NCBI GenBank assembly: GCA_028554755.1
Contig: JAPTOF010000015.1
Span: 13,341,501 to 13,405,500 of the forward strand
Direction: 5' to 3'
DNA length: 64,000 bases
From: Cordia subcordata
Taxonomy: Eukaryota > Streptophyta > Magnoliopsida > Boraginales > Cordiaceae
Shown: in pieces, positions 22,701-36,051 of the stretch
Numbering within the stretch: the first letter of the stretch is position 1
How the letters are laid out: each line of letters starts with the position of its first letter
The notes under the pieces: model-generated
What the model saw: only the letters and a program-made list of their open reading frames with translations
What the model was told of the DNA's origin: nothing
Database searches by the model: none
Translations under genes and position numbers: made by a program

Positions 22701-25700
22701 CAATTTTGATCTTTACTTGGTGGACTCCTATTCTTTAAATTACAATGACTTCAGGGACAAGCATTAGCAAAGATTAACATTGGGGACGTTTTAGATTCTG
22801 ATGGTGATTGGATAGGAGCTTTGACTGCTTTTGAAGAGGGTTATAGGTATATATCCTCAACTTTCTTTCTGCTTGCTCTATAGTTATGTGATTATATTTA
22901 TTGACACTGTTATGTATTCATTTTTAAGTTCTTCTAGTACATCTTTTGGGTTATGAAAGGACCCAATATATATTGCTAAGTTCAAACTGTGCTATGTTTC
23001 ATGGTCTTAATCGAATAATTTCCATCATTAAGCATTATTTCCCCTTTGTCTCTACACCCCTCTTCGGTTCCTTTCTGTGCATGTGTGCACTTGAAGTTAT
23101 GAAAAGCGACTATGTGCAAAGCCAGAACATCTTTCCATGTCTTTATCTTCTTTGTCCTCCAAGGAGAAATACTAGAAGGTGTTCTGCCGGGTGTTGGTTG
23201 ATAGCAGTATAGCACTTGCTGCATAGTAACAGTTAAAAAGAAAATAGAGTATGAGAGGCGAGGATGGATCTAGTATTGTTCTAACCCATTATACCCTAAG
23301 CAAAATGATACTGTAGTAGTTTCTTAGTTCAGCATGGATTAATAAATGTAAATAACTCTACACATGGCTCCTCATGATTTGTGCTTATGGTTTATCACAA
23401 TTGCAGGATTGCTCTTCAAGCTAACCGCCCTTCTGTCCAGCTGACTGCTCTTGAAAATATGCACTACAGCCAGATGATCAGATTTGACAATGTTGAAGCA
23501 GCAAGGTATTGGAAGCTAGTATATTTACCGGGCAATCCATTATCTGCTGCTTGGGGAAAGCTTAATTGAGATTTGGAACTGAAAAGGATTTCTACTTGGA
23601 TCCTATGAAGTCGCTGTGTTCTCTAATTTTTTGCTTTTAGACTTTCAAAGTTTGGAAATGTTCTTATTGGGATTGTACTATCTCTTGTTTTTGTGTGCTT
23701 TGGTCAGACTTGCATTGTTAAAAGTTGCAACCTTATCAATAACTTTTATATTTTCCTTTAGTATTCAACATGTTTTTAGCCCTTGGTTGAAATATCATTG
23801 TTCCTGTACAGGAAGTTGCAAGAGCTAATTGATAGACTTAAACAATCAAGAGCTGAAATCCAATCACAAGAGACAGAAGTTGACTGCTGTTCTGAAACCG
23901 AAACAGAGAATGATGGCCAGCCACCAAATAGTAGATCTGATGTGAGCTTTTCATCAAGGAAAAGTGATGCAAAAGCAACAAAATTAAGTTCAGGTTTTGG
24001 TGCAGATGAAATGGATGACAATATGCCTTTAACATCACTACTTCCTGCTCTTAAAAGTTTAGAAAAACTAAGAACTGCTAATGCAGCGGGATCAAGTACT
24101 GCCAAGAAACCTGGATCCTCACCCAGGAGCATGTCTAGGTCTACTGATAGCCAGACTTTTGGTCGTAAACGCATGCGCGTTGTCCTTTCTGATGATGATG
24201 ACCAAGATGATGAGATACATTGCTCCAGAGTATTGGACCGTCAGTGTCCTGTCGAAGATGTTGCCACCTCAGATGAATGTGAGTCAATCTCTGATTTATT
24301 TTGCTCTAGCTTTTATTACTCAAGAATGAGATTGACTTGTGCATGGACACATTGCAGTTCAGAAAAGAAACAAACATCGTTTTGCTACCGATTTCCAGGT
24401 AAAAATGGTGTTGTTTTAAAATCTCAGTTTGACATATTTCATTGGCACTAGTTACTAGTGGTTTATTCATATTTCATTGGCACTAGTTACTAGTGGTTTA
24501 TTCTTTTTGGTTCACCAGGATGTTTCACCAGTTGGCTCCAAATCTGCCATTGATGCATGTACTCCTATTAACATTGCAGAAAGTTCCTCTAGCTACAAAT
24601 CAATGTCAACTAAATTAGCTGTAAAAGATGGCCAAAATTTAATATTTTCAGATGCAGACGAAGCTGGTGATTTAAAGCATGGTGCAAATGGCCGCAAAAC
24701 TGTTGCTGAGACATCTAGAAACCTATCATCTAGATGCAATTATTCTTGTCTCAATCTGGATGCCTGTGCTGGTAATTGTGTAAGTATTTAGAAGGATGTA
24801 CTACTTCCGATTACACCCATGCACATGAACTACTATTTCACCCTTCTTAATTATCAAGTTTGTATACTTTTTCCTATTGTAACTCCTTGCATTTCATTGG
24901 TGGCTCGGACACTAAAGTAAAACCTAGTCATGCATTGGATCTATAACCAGGCAAACAAAATATGTGATGCATTTTTAGGTGTGACCTTCACAGAGAAATG
25001 TTATAGAACGTCTTATAGTTAAGGATGCAACTGAATCAGATGTCTCATTCTTGCCACGTATATTTGGCATTGGTGATGCATGATTCAACAACATATTCTG
25101 TTTCTAATTATCCCGATTATTGGTATGCCGGTGACTTCGAATGTTTGATGTTGATTGCAGCAACATATTATCTTCAAAGTTGATGAAGACTTGCTACACA
25201 TGAAACTTGATTCATTTTTAGTTGATGATAAGCTTGGCATGGAGCAATTGCAGGTTGAACTGGCATGCTTGTACTTCTTACAACTGTCAGCTGAGAAGAG
25301 ATCAAGAGGTAAATGATGAAATTTTTCTTTTTAGATTGGTTTTTCTGCTGTCATGATAATTTTTGTCATTTTGCATGTCAAGGAAGTTTGGAACTCTTTA
25401 CGTGGTCACACTGATGAGCTGACAACATTGCAGGCCCATGTGGTTAATGCTTTTAAGGCTTTCTGATTTTAAGCAGTATATTGAGCATTAGTTATGCCTG
25501 CCATGCTAATGTACTTAATGACCTTTCAACACACGTTATGCAGAAGTGATAAAGTAAGCAACTAATACTATTGTTTTGTCTACTGGTCTCCACTCGCTTA
25601 GGGTGGATTCTATCAACTGGGTTCAAGGAATATGCTTGCTCTGCATCTAGTTAAATCCTTGTTTCTGTCTAAAATAGCACATAATTTTTATTCAGGAAAT

Positions 25701-28700
25701 GATTTCTGTGACTTTCAAAAGTTCTACATAACAAGACAAGTTGTCTTGACTGCAGGAAGACAATCCCCTAAAGTATGTGGACTAGTATCTATACTAGGTC
25801 TTCAGGAAATGTATAATTTTACAATAGCAGTCACTGGTTTTTTAATATTATATTGATGTTAAAGAAAGCACTCGTGACCATTTGTAAATATCTTGTGGCC
25901 TTGACAGGCCTAGCACCAATAGTGCAACATATCAGTTATGGTGGAAAAGTAATTGAATCCTTGGAAGTAGTGAAGTCTCTGAAAGACAACATATTAAGGA
26001 ATGACCAGATTGAAGTTTCTGTAGGAGGTATGCGTTTCGCATCTATTGAAATTTCTAGTGTCATAATCATCTTCTGTTTCTGAAAATGCCCTCTACATGT
26101 TACTTTTGAACTCTTGCAGTATGATGATTTATTCTGCTCCACTATAAATTACAAGCTAATAACAAATATGAACCTAGTGAACACAGCAAATCTTTGAAAC
26201 ACCAAAGCATTGAAAGTTCACATGTTAACAGAGAAAACATTAAGTTCCAGTATAATAGACAAGGAATGTGGAATGGCAGTGAATCTTTTTTCAGAAAACT
26301 AGTTTAATTATGTCATATCTTCATCACTTGAAACATGATTTTTGATGTTGAACATTCTAAGATGCTTATCTTTCATTTAATGTGATCTTCTTGGTTACTT
26401 TACTATGGTCAAATGATTAAGCTGGAGCTTTGGTATATTGCATTACAAGGTTCAGGCTTCAAATTTCCTTTGTGAGGGAACTCATTTCATCTGTGAATAC
26501 CAGATCAATATCTTTGTTTTTTGTTATATGTCATATCCTTGGCAAAGGCTTCCTTATAACATGTTGGCTACATTTAAATAATAGGAAAATGAATTGAAAG
26601 GAAAGTTGATTTTTTTGAGTTTTCATGTGTTTTCTTAGCGGGAAAGGAACGCTTATTTTTCTATTAACCTATCAAATACCCTCTTTGGCCTGCTAATATT
26701 CTTATGCCATCCCTTTTGGGAAGTTAAAGCCATGTTGGACCCGAAAGTTGCAAACACTTAAACTCACCACCCAACATTACTCTATATTGTTGCTAGATTA
26801 AAAAACTCGTCTGGACAAAATGCTTATAATTTGTGATATTGAGGTTGTTAACTAAATATTGTAGATCTTTGATCTGTGGTGATCTCTTGTTGAAAGAGAG
26901 AAGTGTAGGTCGAAAAATTCAATTGTCCATATAGATAAATCAAGACTTTCACAATTAATATATAAGTGTTTTGGATACTTAACCTCACATCAATTAGTTA
27001 GATGATGCAACCTTGAATAGTAATTCATCAACTTTGCAAATCAATGAGTGGAGGTTCTTGTGATTTCATACTCTGAGAAATAGTCGGCCATTGTGGAAAG
27101 TTGCCTTTCTGAAATGATACCTTCAATTGAACATTGTGTAAAAGAATATTAAACCATTAGAATAATACTAAATTCTTGTGAATATTCCCTTAGTAAGCAT
27201 TACAATGGCAAGATATTATTGCAATGTATTTTAGAGTAATATGTCCCACCAGTATTTGTCTGCTTAAATGGTGAAGCATATTAGTAAAGAATTCACTAAA
27301 AGGATATATTATTTAGTTGTGGACATAGATTTATTACATATTGGGCAATACATATGTACAAAAGTTATACCCGCTTCAAGTGTCTTTGAATTATTTATAC
27401 TACTGTATAACAGAAAGTTGCTTGATTTTTGAGTAGCATGGGTGCCAAAACGCATGATGAAACTTTACGTTGACTGCTGTAAAGAGGTTTCTGAGCCACC
27501 TCAATTGAAGGTGCTAAAGGGGTTGTACAATCTGGAGGTAATATCCAACAATTATTAGAAAAAATAATAATGATTTCATATAACCTTGCAACTGTTTAAG
27601 AACTTTTTCATTCATGTTCTCTTGTATTGACAATTAATTTTTCTTGTTGTTCTTATTATTCATTTGACAAGGTATCAGAGGATGAAATAATTGTCTCTGA
27701 TTGTGAATTGCAAGATATATCAGTGACACCATTGCTCAATGCCATTGATGCTCTGAAGACAACATCTATTTTAGACCTCTCTCACAATCTTTTAGGTAAT
27801 GCTGGCAGCTATCCCATCTCAATAGCACATGGTTGAGCTCATTCTTTTCCATTTCAATTATCCATGAAAATGCAAATATGCTTCTACTTGTTACTCTAAA
27901 TCTCTAATGGAATTTGCTTTATTTGTTTGATTATTTCTTTTTAAAGATTTTGGCATGAATTTTAGTTAATATTTGATGTTTATTGTCTAGGCAATGGGAC
28001 CATGGAAAGGTTGCAACAAGTATTTACATCATCAGGACAAAGTTATGGTGGGTTGGTTTTAGATCTGCACTGCAATCGACTTGGTCCAACTGCTTTGTTC
28101 CAGGTTCATATATCTTCATGCTTTCACGTCTTTTAACTCTCAAGCTCTTCTATTTTCTTCTTTTAGATAAAAAGAAATAAAGCCCAATAATGAAAGTGAC
28201 AATAGAGGCAAAATAATAAGGAAAACTTATAGAAGTCTTCAGAAAGTGAAAACATGAAATGGTATAAATATTGAATATAATTTAACTTCATCTCAAATGA
28301 AATGGTCTTGATGGATGGTTTTAGCACCATAAATGAGAATCCTAATGAAGCATGCTGGACGCTACATTTTGATGGTACAATTCAGAAATTGACCAGAAAT
28401 ACTTTCAAACGTAATAAACTACACTAAGGGCCCGTCGATTGGCCTTTTTTCTTTTCTTTAGAAAAGCACTTTTCTTTTTTCTGGAAAATAGTATATTAAT
28501 TTTGCAATAACTATGTGGCATAACTTTCAAAAAGTTGAAACTCTGGAAAAAGTTCAAAAACAACTTTTCTCAAAAGCTAGAATTTTTAGCTTCTTAAAAG
28601 CACTTTTTTAGAAATTGTTAAGAAAAGCTCTTTTAGAAAAAGCCAATCCAAACGAGCCATAAAGCATTGGACATAACACTGCACTATGTAAAAGTGTACG

Positions 28701-31700
28701 TGTGTGGCTATCTATCCACGTTTTGTACTCCTTGAATATTTGAAGCACATCTGACTTGTTCTTGATTGGATACACTTACAATCTCCTGGAATAATCATAA
28801 ATAAATGATACAAGATACTTTGCTTCTCCTAGGGATAAAACTGGCGATTCTTATATGTCTGAGTGAATCAAGTTCGGGGCATGTTTACTTCTGGCAGTAG
28901 ATCTTTCGAATGATAGTCTATGCTGCTTATTGGTCACACAGTGCTCGCAGAATGGTAAGTTTATGGACTTGAGCTCGGGTAAGAGATTACGTTCTGCGAG
29001 AATCTTCAAACCTTGTTCAGACACGTGGCCAAGTCTGCAATGCCATATTACCGTTGATTCTTCTTGGCTGGTTGATGCAACATATACATCTACCTCTTGC
29101 AATGTATCTCCTAAAAGCATGTATAGATTTACCGCAATCTTTTCTGCCTTGATCACTACAAGCGCACCTTTGATGACCTTCATGATCCCATCCTAGATAT
29201 GGGTCTTACAACCAAGGTCATCCAGTTGTCCAAGAGACGATAGATTCTTCTTCAAGCTATTCATGTGCCTTACTCCTTGAATGGTGCGAATTGTACCATC
29301 ATACATCTTTATCTTAATGGTACCAGTTCCAATAATCTAAGGCATCATCATTATCATGTACACAGATCCTCTAAAGCATGGTTCATATGTGTGGAACCAT
29401 TCTTGATGCGAGGTCATTTGCCACATCGCTTCGAATCCATTATCCATACATCAGTGAGCTCTTTTTTGCCTTTAGAAGTTGCTGCTTCGCTGTACAAGAC
29501 GTCACCATCACTGGACATACCCGCAATACATCCCCGAGAGTTGGTAACCTTGGGAGTTGTCTTATTGCGTCAACAAACATTCTTGACATGCCCTTTCTTG
29601 CCACAGTTGTAGCACTTGATATTTTTCCTGCTTCTTGATTTTGATCTACCATGATTATGGCTCCCACTTAAGCCACGTTCCATTGGTCTACCTCTCGTCA
29701 TCATTAATGCCTCTGCTTGTTTTAAGCTTTCTAGTCTATCATCTCTGTTTTTGCACCTGGACTCCTTTTTTACAGCAGCGGCAGCAACGTCATTGAAGAC
29801 TAGACTATTTACGAGAACATTGTTGGCATATTTGATGATGAGTTGATCATACAAGTCAGGTAGACTTTGAAGTAGGATTTTTGCACGTTCAAGCTCTGCT
29901 ATTTTATGACCCAACGAGGTAAGTTGAGAAAATAGTGTATTTAAGGTATTGATATGCTCCATAGCCGGTGTGGTCTCCCTTATTCGAAGAGTATAGTCTC
30001 TTTTTCAAGAAGATCTTGTTTTGAAGTGACTTGACCTCGTATAATTTAGTCAGCGTATCCTAAATTTCTTTCTCTTGACTTTTTCTTCTTGACGCTTGAC
30101 AGCACTGAATTTGCCAATGCCAGATGCAAATTAGCCACAACAACGTCCATCTCTTTCCACTTGTCGTCAGTTACTCTTGTTGGCTTGCCTTTAATCATCG
30201 CTAGACAATTATCTTTCCTCAAATGACTTTCATTTCCAATTTCCCCATGGAGAAATTATTCTCGTTGAACTTCTTTATTTCATATTTCGTTGCCATAGTG
30301 TTGATGACAATCTGCTTCTGAAATTGAACTTGCTCCCACTATTTCACTATGAATAATACTATATACATGAATAGTACTGTGTATAGTGACAGCCCGTAAC
30401 TGTATATAATAATATGTGAATAGTAACAACACCCTCAACTCATGGCTCTGATACCATTGTTGGAGTGTGGCGTAGCGGAATGATAGAGTTACCGAAGCAA
30501 GATCACGCAGCTAAAATAGGAAATGAGAAAAAATGGATAATTGAGACATTAAAATTTTGCGTAGAAAACCCTCAAATAAATTAAGGGAAAAACCACGGGC
30601 AAGTAAGAAGGATTTCATTATATGTAAAAGTATTTTACAACCTTCTCTCTAAAATAAGAGAGAACTATTTCACGCTCTCTTATTACAAGGGAAACTAACT
30701 CTCACACTAATATATATAACGAGTAGAAGAAATACCAAACACTCGAGAGAACTCTCTCTATTTTCTATGTGTTTGTTGTTGCTCTTGCTTGGGATGATCC
30801 AAAGCTTCTCCCAGGCTTGCTACTTATAGGCAAAAGATGGGAGATAAACAATTAATGCAAGGTGGCTGCAAACTTCATTTTCTTCATCCATTAAATGCCA
30901 TGCACGTTTTTTCTTCTTAGCTTGTATATGGTCCTCTTCGTATTTCAACTTTTGCATGCCATTATAAGATTTTCTATATCTAAATTTTCAGCAAATCTTG
31001 ACTTTGTTACTGCAAAAGATGGTCTTGAAAGTCTGCTTCAAATTCCAATGCAACCATTTTCTTTTCTTCCATTCACATCACTAAAGTGAACTTTATTGTT
31101 CACAGATAATAATATCAAATCGGAAGATTGGGATGAAATTCCCAAGTCATCTAAAACTCAAGTTAATACTCTATCATGTTAATGTTGCAGTGAAATTCTG
31201 ATTTTGGTCCAATCCTCACCTTTAAGATATTGATCAATATATGTTACTGGCACTCTTAGTCACCAAGGTCCTCATAGAATTCAAATTACATCAACTACGA
31301 TCACAGCTATGTAACTTAGAAGTTATCAGTATTGTGGCTTATTATCTCCATGAAGGCAAGGTATTATATTATCTCTCTCGCTGATGTCCAAAAATTGATA
31401 TTTTCTTTTCTTCACTTGTTTTTTTGGTCCTATTTGATGACATGTCAACCAAATTGAATTTGAGAAATGAATGCTTCATTGCTTGTATGTAGGCTTTCTT
31501 TGTAAGTCCTGATACATATGTACTTGACTGCTTGAGAAGTATGTTACATTGTACATAACCATGGTGTGATGAGTGATACACTCATCTGAACATAGATTTT
31601 TGGATAACTATGCTCCGGTGAAATAATTCTTTCTCTGAATTTACAGATTTGTGAGTGCCCCGTGTTATGTGCTCGATTGGAAGTACTTAACATCTCCGGA

Positions 31701-34226
31701 AATCGCTTGACTGATTCATGTGCATCTTATCTTTCATCTATCTTGTTCAACTGCAAAGGTAAATCTCTTCTTTTCCACCATTAAGAAAAATTACTAGTTC
31801 CAGGAAGGGGTAATATGGTTCTTACTATAGTGGTGAAAGAAGCACGATTATTGTTTGTAATTGTCTCCATCATATACTTGTGGTCTATACCTTTAAGCTT
31901 TAAGTGATTGTGATTTCATTTCTTTTTATTTTTGTTCAGGTTTTATTTGCTTGTTTAAATGCAGTTAGGGGAAAGGAATGAGAAAGCATTCACTATCTAG
32001 TATACTATTTGAACTCTAGGGTTATGTTTTTTGAAATACATCAGCAGCAGACATTCAAAAAATTGAAGTCAGATAAATTGTCAATGTGAGTGTGCAAAAT
32101 CTTTTTACTATAGAATTAAGAGAATATGGGATTTTGAAATTGCAAACTGAATGGCATGATGCCAAAAATTGCTAGAACTGAATCGATATTTATAAAATTG
32201 GGTTAGTTTATTAAAAAAAATCTGAATTGCCAAATATAATGTTCCATATCCCTGGCTTAAGTATAGATGTTTGTTGCAATTAGAAATTCACCTGGGAATT
32301 AGTAATCTCCAGAACTATACTTCTGAAGAGTACCTCCTAAAACAATTTCTGCAACTCAACAGATGCTATTGGGGGGATGTCCAGATAAAGTTGTTTAAAT
32401 GATTGTTTGGTGTAACCATTAAGTTAGGGGCTTTCAGTTTGACATTTCTACTTCCAGATTCATAGTTAATCTTCCTTTCTTTTTTAATCAAAACTCTTTG
32501 TTTTGCAGCTCTTTATAGCCTTAACATGGAGAATTGTTCAATTACTTCTAGAACAATTCAAAAGGTTGCTGACTCACTGGATTCTGGATCTGTACTTACG
32601 CATCTTTCTATAGGTAATTTCCTTTTTGAGTCATAAGTTTATAGATGCACTTGGTCAGCAGCTCATAATAGTCATTGTCAAGACTTGTTCTCTTTATTTT
32701 GAGCAGGTTACAATAATCCCATATCTGGAAATGCTTTAATTAATCTCCTGAACAAGCTTGCTATTTTGAACAGGTTTGTACTACTTGTATAGGTGATTTT
32801 ATTCTTCTCATACACATGAATCAAGATGCGACATGCAGATTACATGAAATACTTTGCATTGTTTGCAGAATTCAAGAGCTTAATCTGAATGGTATAAAGT
32901 TAAGCAAATCTGTGGTAGATAGCCTTTGTGTATTTTCCAAGAACTCTTGCTTATCAGCATTGATGCTTGGAAGTACTAGTATTGGAACAGTGAGCATCTT
33001 ATCTTCCTTCCTGTACAGTTGATTCTTGTCAATGTGGTACTTTTTATTCTGATGCATTTTATGTTATTACTTGGCATTCTTTGCAGGAGGGAGCATCACA
33101 ATTGACAAAGTCTTTGTCCAATGAGACTCTAGAACTAGTGAAGCTTGATCTGTCATCTTGTGGACTGACATCTGATTTTATTATTGGGCTTAGTGCTGAA
33201 GCTTCTTTAATGAGTTCAATTCTCGAGCTGAATCTTGGGGGAAACCCGATCAAGGCAGAGGTTTGTTATTATGATATTAAATTTAAACTGATCCATTTTC
33301 TGGGATAGTTTGCATTTGAATGTATCATCTTCTTGGTCTCCAGAAGTTGTTTCTTCATGTGAGAGAACTGCGTACATGGTTTAAACATATTTTACGACTG
33401 TGCTAGTCTAGCAAGGGAGTCTACCAAAGGAAGTTGGCTGGTTGTGTATAGGACTTTAGGAGAAAGCACTCATGTAGTTTACCCAGTTATCTTGTCATGA
33501 TTGAACTTAATATTCACTGTATTTTGCCTTATTTCAAATCATGCATTACTCCTGAGGTCTAACTTCAAGCATGTATCATAACAGGGTACAAGTACATTGG
33601 TGTCATTACTCGTGGATCCTCAGTGTTGTCTGAAAGTTCTTGTTCTATACAAATGTCAAGTCGGGCTTCTTGGTATCCTTCAGATACTTCGGGCTCTACC
33701 AGATAATTCCCATCTTGAAGAGCTTAACCTGGCTGAAAATAATGTAGCAGCATGTGATTTAATATCTGCAGAGAAAAGTTCAAAATCCCTGGAGAAACAT
33801 CTCAACCTTTCAGAGTCTTGGAATAAAGTCTCTGGACCTGCGATCAAGGCCTTCTCATTCGAGTCATATGGAGTTAACATAGACTGCAGTCGGCTTGAAG
33901 TTGCGGACAGTGAATATGATCAAGCCCACACGGAAGTTGCAGCATCTGCTTTGGATGACAATTCTACATGCTTATCTCAGAGGCAAGCTAGTACGGAATG
34001 CAATGTCTTTTACGAGCTTTCAGCAGCCATATCTTTGGCTAAGCGATTACAAACATTAGATCTTAGCAATAATGGGCTATCACAAGAAGTTGCAGAAATG
34101 TTATATTCGGCATGGTCAAGTTCTAGAGGTGGTTCCACTCAAAGGCACATCCGGCAAAACATAATCCATTTCTCCGGACATGGAAAGAAGTGTTGCAGTG
34201 CAAAACCATGCTGCAGGAGATTCTGA
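19719..34226 (+). CDS. TSK: TONSOKU (TSK/BRU1/MGO3), TPR-LRR chromatin-replication protein
   Basis: Nuclear protein, TONSL orthologue, which maintains chromatin and genome stability at replication forks; its TPRs bind histone H3.1 (established for Arabidopsis TSK). Nineteen exons fit GT-AG sites and give 4032 nt (1343 aa) with all phases consistent: 19719-19988, 20650-21447, 22374-22550, 22755-22846, 23407-23505, 23812-24278, 24358-24398, 24519-24779, 25161-25308, 25908-26027, 27437-27537, 27672-27795, 27991-28103, 31647-31758, 32509-32613, 32707-32773, 32869-32989, 33087-33260, 33585-34226. TPRs span about residues 1-480 ([14 protein letters not shown] at the start). An acidic Ser-rich linker ([16 protein letters not shown]) follows, then LRRs (about 850-1180) and a Cys-rich tail ([10 protein letters not shown]). 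Arabidopsis TSK is about 1311 aa. I chose the Met of [15 protein letters not shown] by homology; an in-frame ATG at 19560 would add 53 basic residues. Intron 13 holds transposons. Confidence 0.93.
20060..20640. other. TSK intron 1, no separate gene
   Basis: Intron 1 (19989-20649) contains words such as TTTAAGCATTTTGGACGGG near 20158 that look like an eroded LTR fragment, but no pair, primer-binding site or coding frame is present. Confidence 0.4.
28428..28659. mobile_element. Tourist-like MITE, copy 2, in TSK intron 13
   Basis: Starts GGGCCCGTCGATTGGCC and ends GGCTT...GCCAATCCAAACGAGCC(A), flanked by TAA on both sides (28425-28427, 28660-28662). The length of 232 bp and the interior words match copies 1 and 3. 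It sits immediately beside the truncated end of the Copia element. Confidence 0.83.
28690..30296 (-). pseudogene. Copia gag-pol remnant inside TSK intron 13
   Basis: The gag start lies at 30296 ([10 protein letters not shown]), followed by several stops. A clean stretch at 29962-29570 has [20 protein letters not shown] and the zinc knuckle [14 protein letters not shown] (CX2CX4HX4C). Then the GAG-pre-integrase region (29183-28851) shows WHCRLGHVS ... [11 protein letters not shown], the HHCC zinc motif of Copia integrase. It continues into integrase-core-like sequence ([17 protein letters not shown]) with a stop just before it. The decay of gag is uneven, and no functional polyprotein is possible. 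Confidence 0.85.
28690..31100 (-). mobile_element. 5' part of a Copia retrotransposon, antisense in TSK intron 13
   Basis: Read on the minus strand, the order is LTR, primer-binding site TGGTATCAGAGCC (plus coordinates 30444-30456), gag, zinc knuckle, pre-integrase and the start of integrase, where it is cut at about 28690. The LTR end is sharp at 30458. Its start is uncertain (about 31100). Inside it TATAAGTAGC near 30820 is a likely promoter. There is no RT, RNase H or 3' LTR, so the copy cannot move. No target duplication can be tested because one end is missing. It lies opposite to TSK transcription. Confidence 0.85.
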
Positions 34227-34229
34227 GTC

Positions 34230-34520
34230 ACCATTGAAGTTTCTCAATTTCTTGTAATATTATTAGGTGATGAGTAATATTTAATGGCTGTATATTATAT
34301 TTATAAGGATTATCACAGTGTAATTAGGGAGATCCATTCCAGATTTTCACCTTCGCTGAAAAACTGGGAACTTTTCAGTGACCTCATAAATTTAAAGTGT
34401 AAAAATAAATTGGTTAGTAGTTATTTATAGTATGTCCATTTTAGCCATTGCAATAGGCCACATTTGGGTCTATATTCTATACCAAAGTTATAGTTTAAGA
34501 ATTTAGGAATTTTGAGGAGG
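34230..34520. other. 3' flank of TSK
   Basis: Probable 3' UTR. AATATTATT and TATTATATTTATAAGG words near 34255-34310 could serve polyadenylation, but no classical AATAAA lies close to the stop; the nearest AT-rich candidate is AAAATAAATTGG near 34402. Confidence 0.4.
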
Positions 34521-34524
34521 TGCC

Positions 34525-35240
34525 ATATCTTTTAAAAAGTCCCATAGATTATCTTAACTATCTCTTAGTTTGGGGCCATGTCAGTAGTTTTTAATTTTTG
34601 AGTGTTCCATTTTCATTAATTACTTAATAAAATGTAACAAAAAATAACGTTTTTAAGATGTTTTGAAAATAGAAAAACACAAAATATGAAAAATAAAAAA
34701 TATAAAAAAAAGTTTGTGGGATGTTCTATAAAACAAAAAAGAACTCAATAATAATAATCTTTTAAAAAGTCTTAGAATGTGCTGCATCATTTTAAGTATC
34801 TTTTAATTTGAAGCATGTTTATAGGATGTTTGAAGAAAATGCACAAGAAACACAAAAAAAAAAAAAAAAAATCACGTTTGTAGGATTTTTTTAAAAATAA
34901 AAAAAATTCAATAATAATCATTTGTCTAAGAAGTCTTATGATATGCTATATCATCTTAAGTATCTCTTAATTTGAGGTTTATCTTTATAGAATGTCTCAA
35001 AAAAATGCAAAAAAGAACACCAAAAATACAAAAAAAAAAAAAGCATACAAAAATCACGCCTGTAGGATATTTTGAAAAAAATAAAAAAAAATACAAAACT
35101 CAACAATAATAATCTTGAAATCTTATGACGTGTCACATCATCTTAAGTGTGTCGTAATTTGAGGTTTTATTAATAATTCTTAATTTTTGTGAGCTTTTAT
35201 TAATTACTCAACAAAAAATGCAAAAAGAATACAAAAATAA
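34525..35240. repeat. Degenerate tandem repeats, unit about 165-225 bp, four copies
   Basis: A common unit (AAGTCTTATGATATGCTATA, then CATCTTAAGTATCTCTTAATTTGAGGTTT) recurs at about 34537, 34763, 34928 and 35115. Each copy is followed by an A-rich part and TCACGTTTGTAGGAT-type words. Unequal spacing comes from poly-A length changes. It lies just downstream of TSK and is not coding. Confidence 0.8.
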
Positions 35241-35702
35241 CAAACACACAAAAGTTAATAAAAGAATTTATTCATCTTGGGGCCCATTGATATTAATATA
35301 ATTTCGCCCCAAAAAAGGCCCAAACTTTTAAATCCATTTACAAACACAAGAGTTTCCTTTTATTTATTTGCCGTATAAAAAATTGTATTCATTTTTTCTG
35401 ATGTTATGTCTATCGTACATTTATAACCTCCAAATCTGTGTATAGTGGATTACGTTTTGGAAACGAAAAGGCAACTAAGAATTACGTACCTTAACAGAAG
35501 TCCCAAATTTATGATCTTCAAGCCCATTTACTTCAACACAAGGTATGATGTAACAATTTTTATGAGACCTACTTCTGATATATATTTTTTTTTTTCCAAA
35601 TATGCAAGTTTTCATGAATAATATGAAAAAATTATCATACCAAAAATAATATAGTTTTGAAATAATTCTCAAAATATTATGTATGTTTTTAGAAAAGACA
35701 AA

Positions 35703-35931
35703 GGGCCTGTTTGGATTGACACTTTTTTCAAGAAAAAGTTCTTTTTTCTTGAAAAAGTTATATTAAATTTGCAATAATTATTTGATTTGACTTCCAAAAA
35801 AGCTGAAACTCTGAAAAAAGCTCAAATACAACTTTTTTTTAGAAGCTAGAATTTTCAGCTTCTTAAAAAAAGTTATTTTTCAAAAGCTGATAAAAAAAGT
35901 ATTTTTTAAAAAAGTCAATCCAAACGGACCC
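35703..35931. mobile_element. Tourist-like MITE, copy 3
   Basis: Starts GGGCCTGTTTGGATTGAC and ends GTCAATCCAAACGGACCC, 229 bp, flanked by AAA on both sides (35700-35702, 35932-35934). Interior words (AAGCTGAAACTCTG, TTTGATTTGACTTCC) match the other two copies. Confidence 0.85.
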
Positions 35932-36051
35932 AAACTTCTCCTAGTAAAAAATTACCTGGAAATTTTGTTCGAGTTCTTGGGTCAAATCGCACAAGAGTTT
36001 GACTTTGTTATGGTCATACTTCACTTTAGGTTTTAAGAAAAAGGAAAAAAA

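Larger units (their letters stand above)
28104..31646 (+). other. TSK intron 13 (3543 bp) enlarged by transposons
   Basis: The donor follows CTTTGTTCCAG (exon 13 ends 28103) and the acceptor is TTTACAG before ATTTGTGAGTGCCC (exon 14 starts 31647). Most of the intron is explained by a Tourist-like MITE (28428-28659) and an antisense truncated Copia element (about 28690-31100). Other TSK introns are about 80-1400 bp, so this one is the outlier. Confidence 0.85.
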
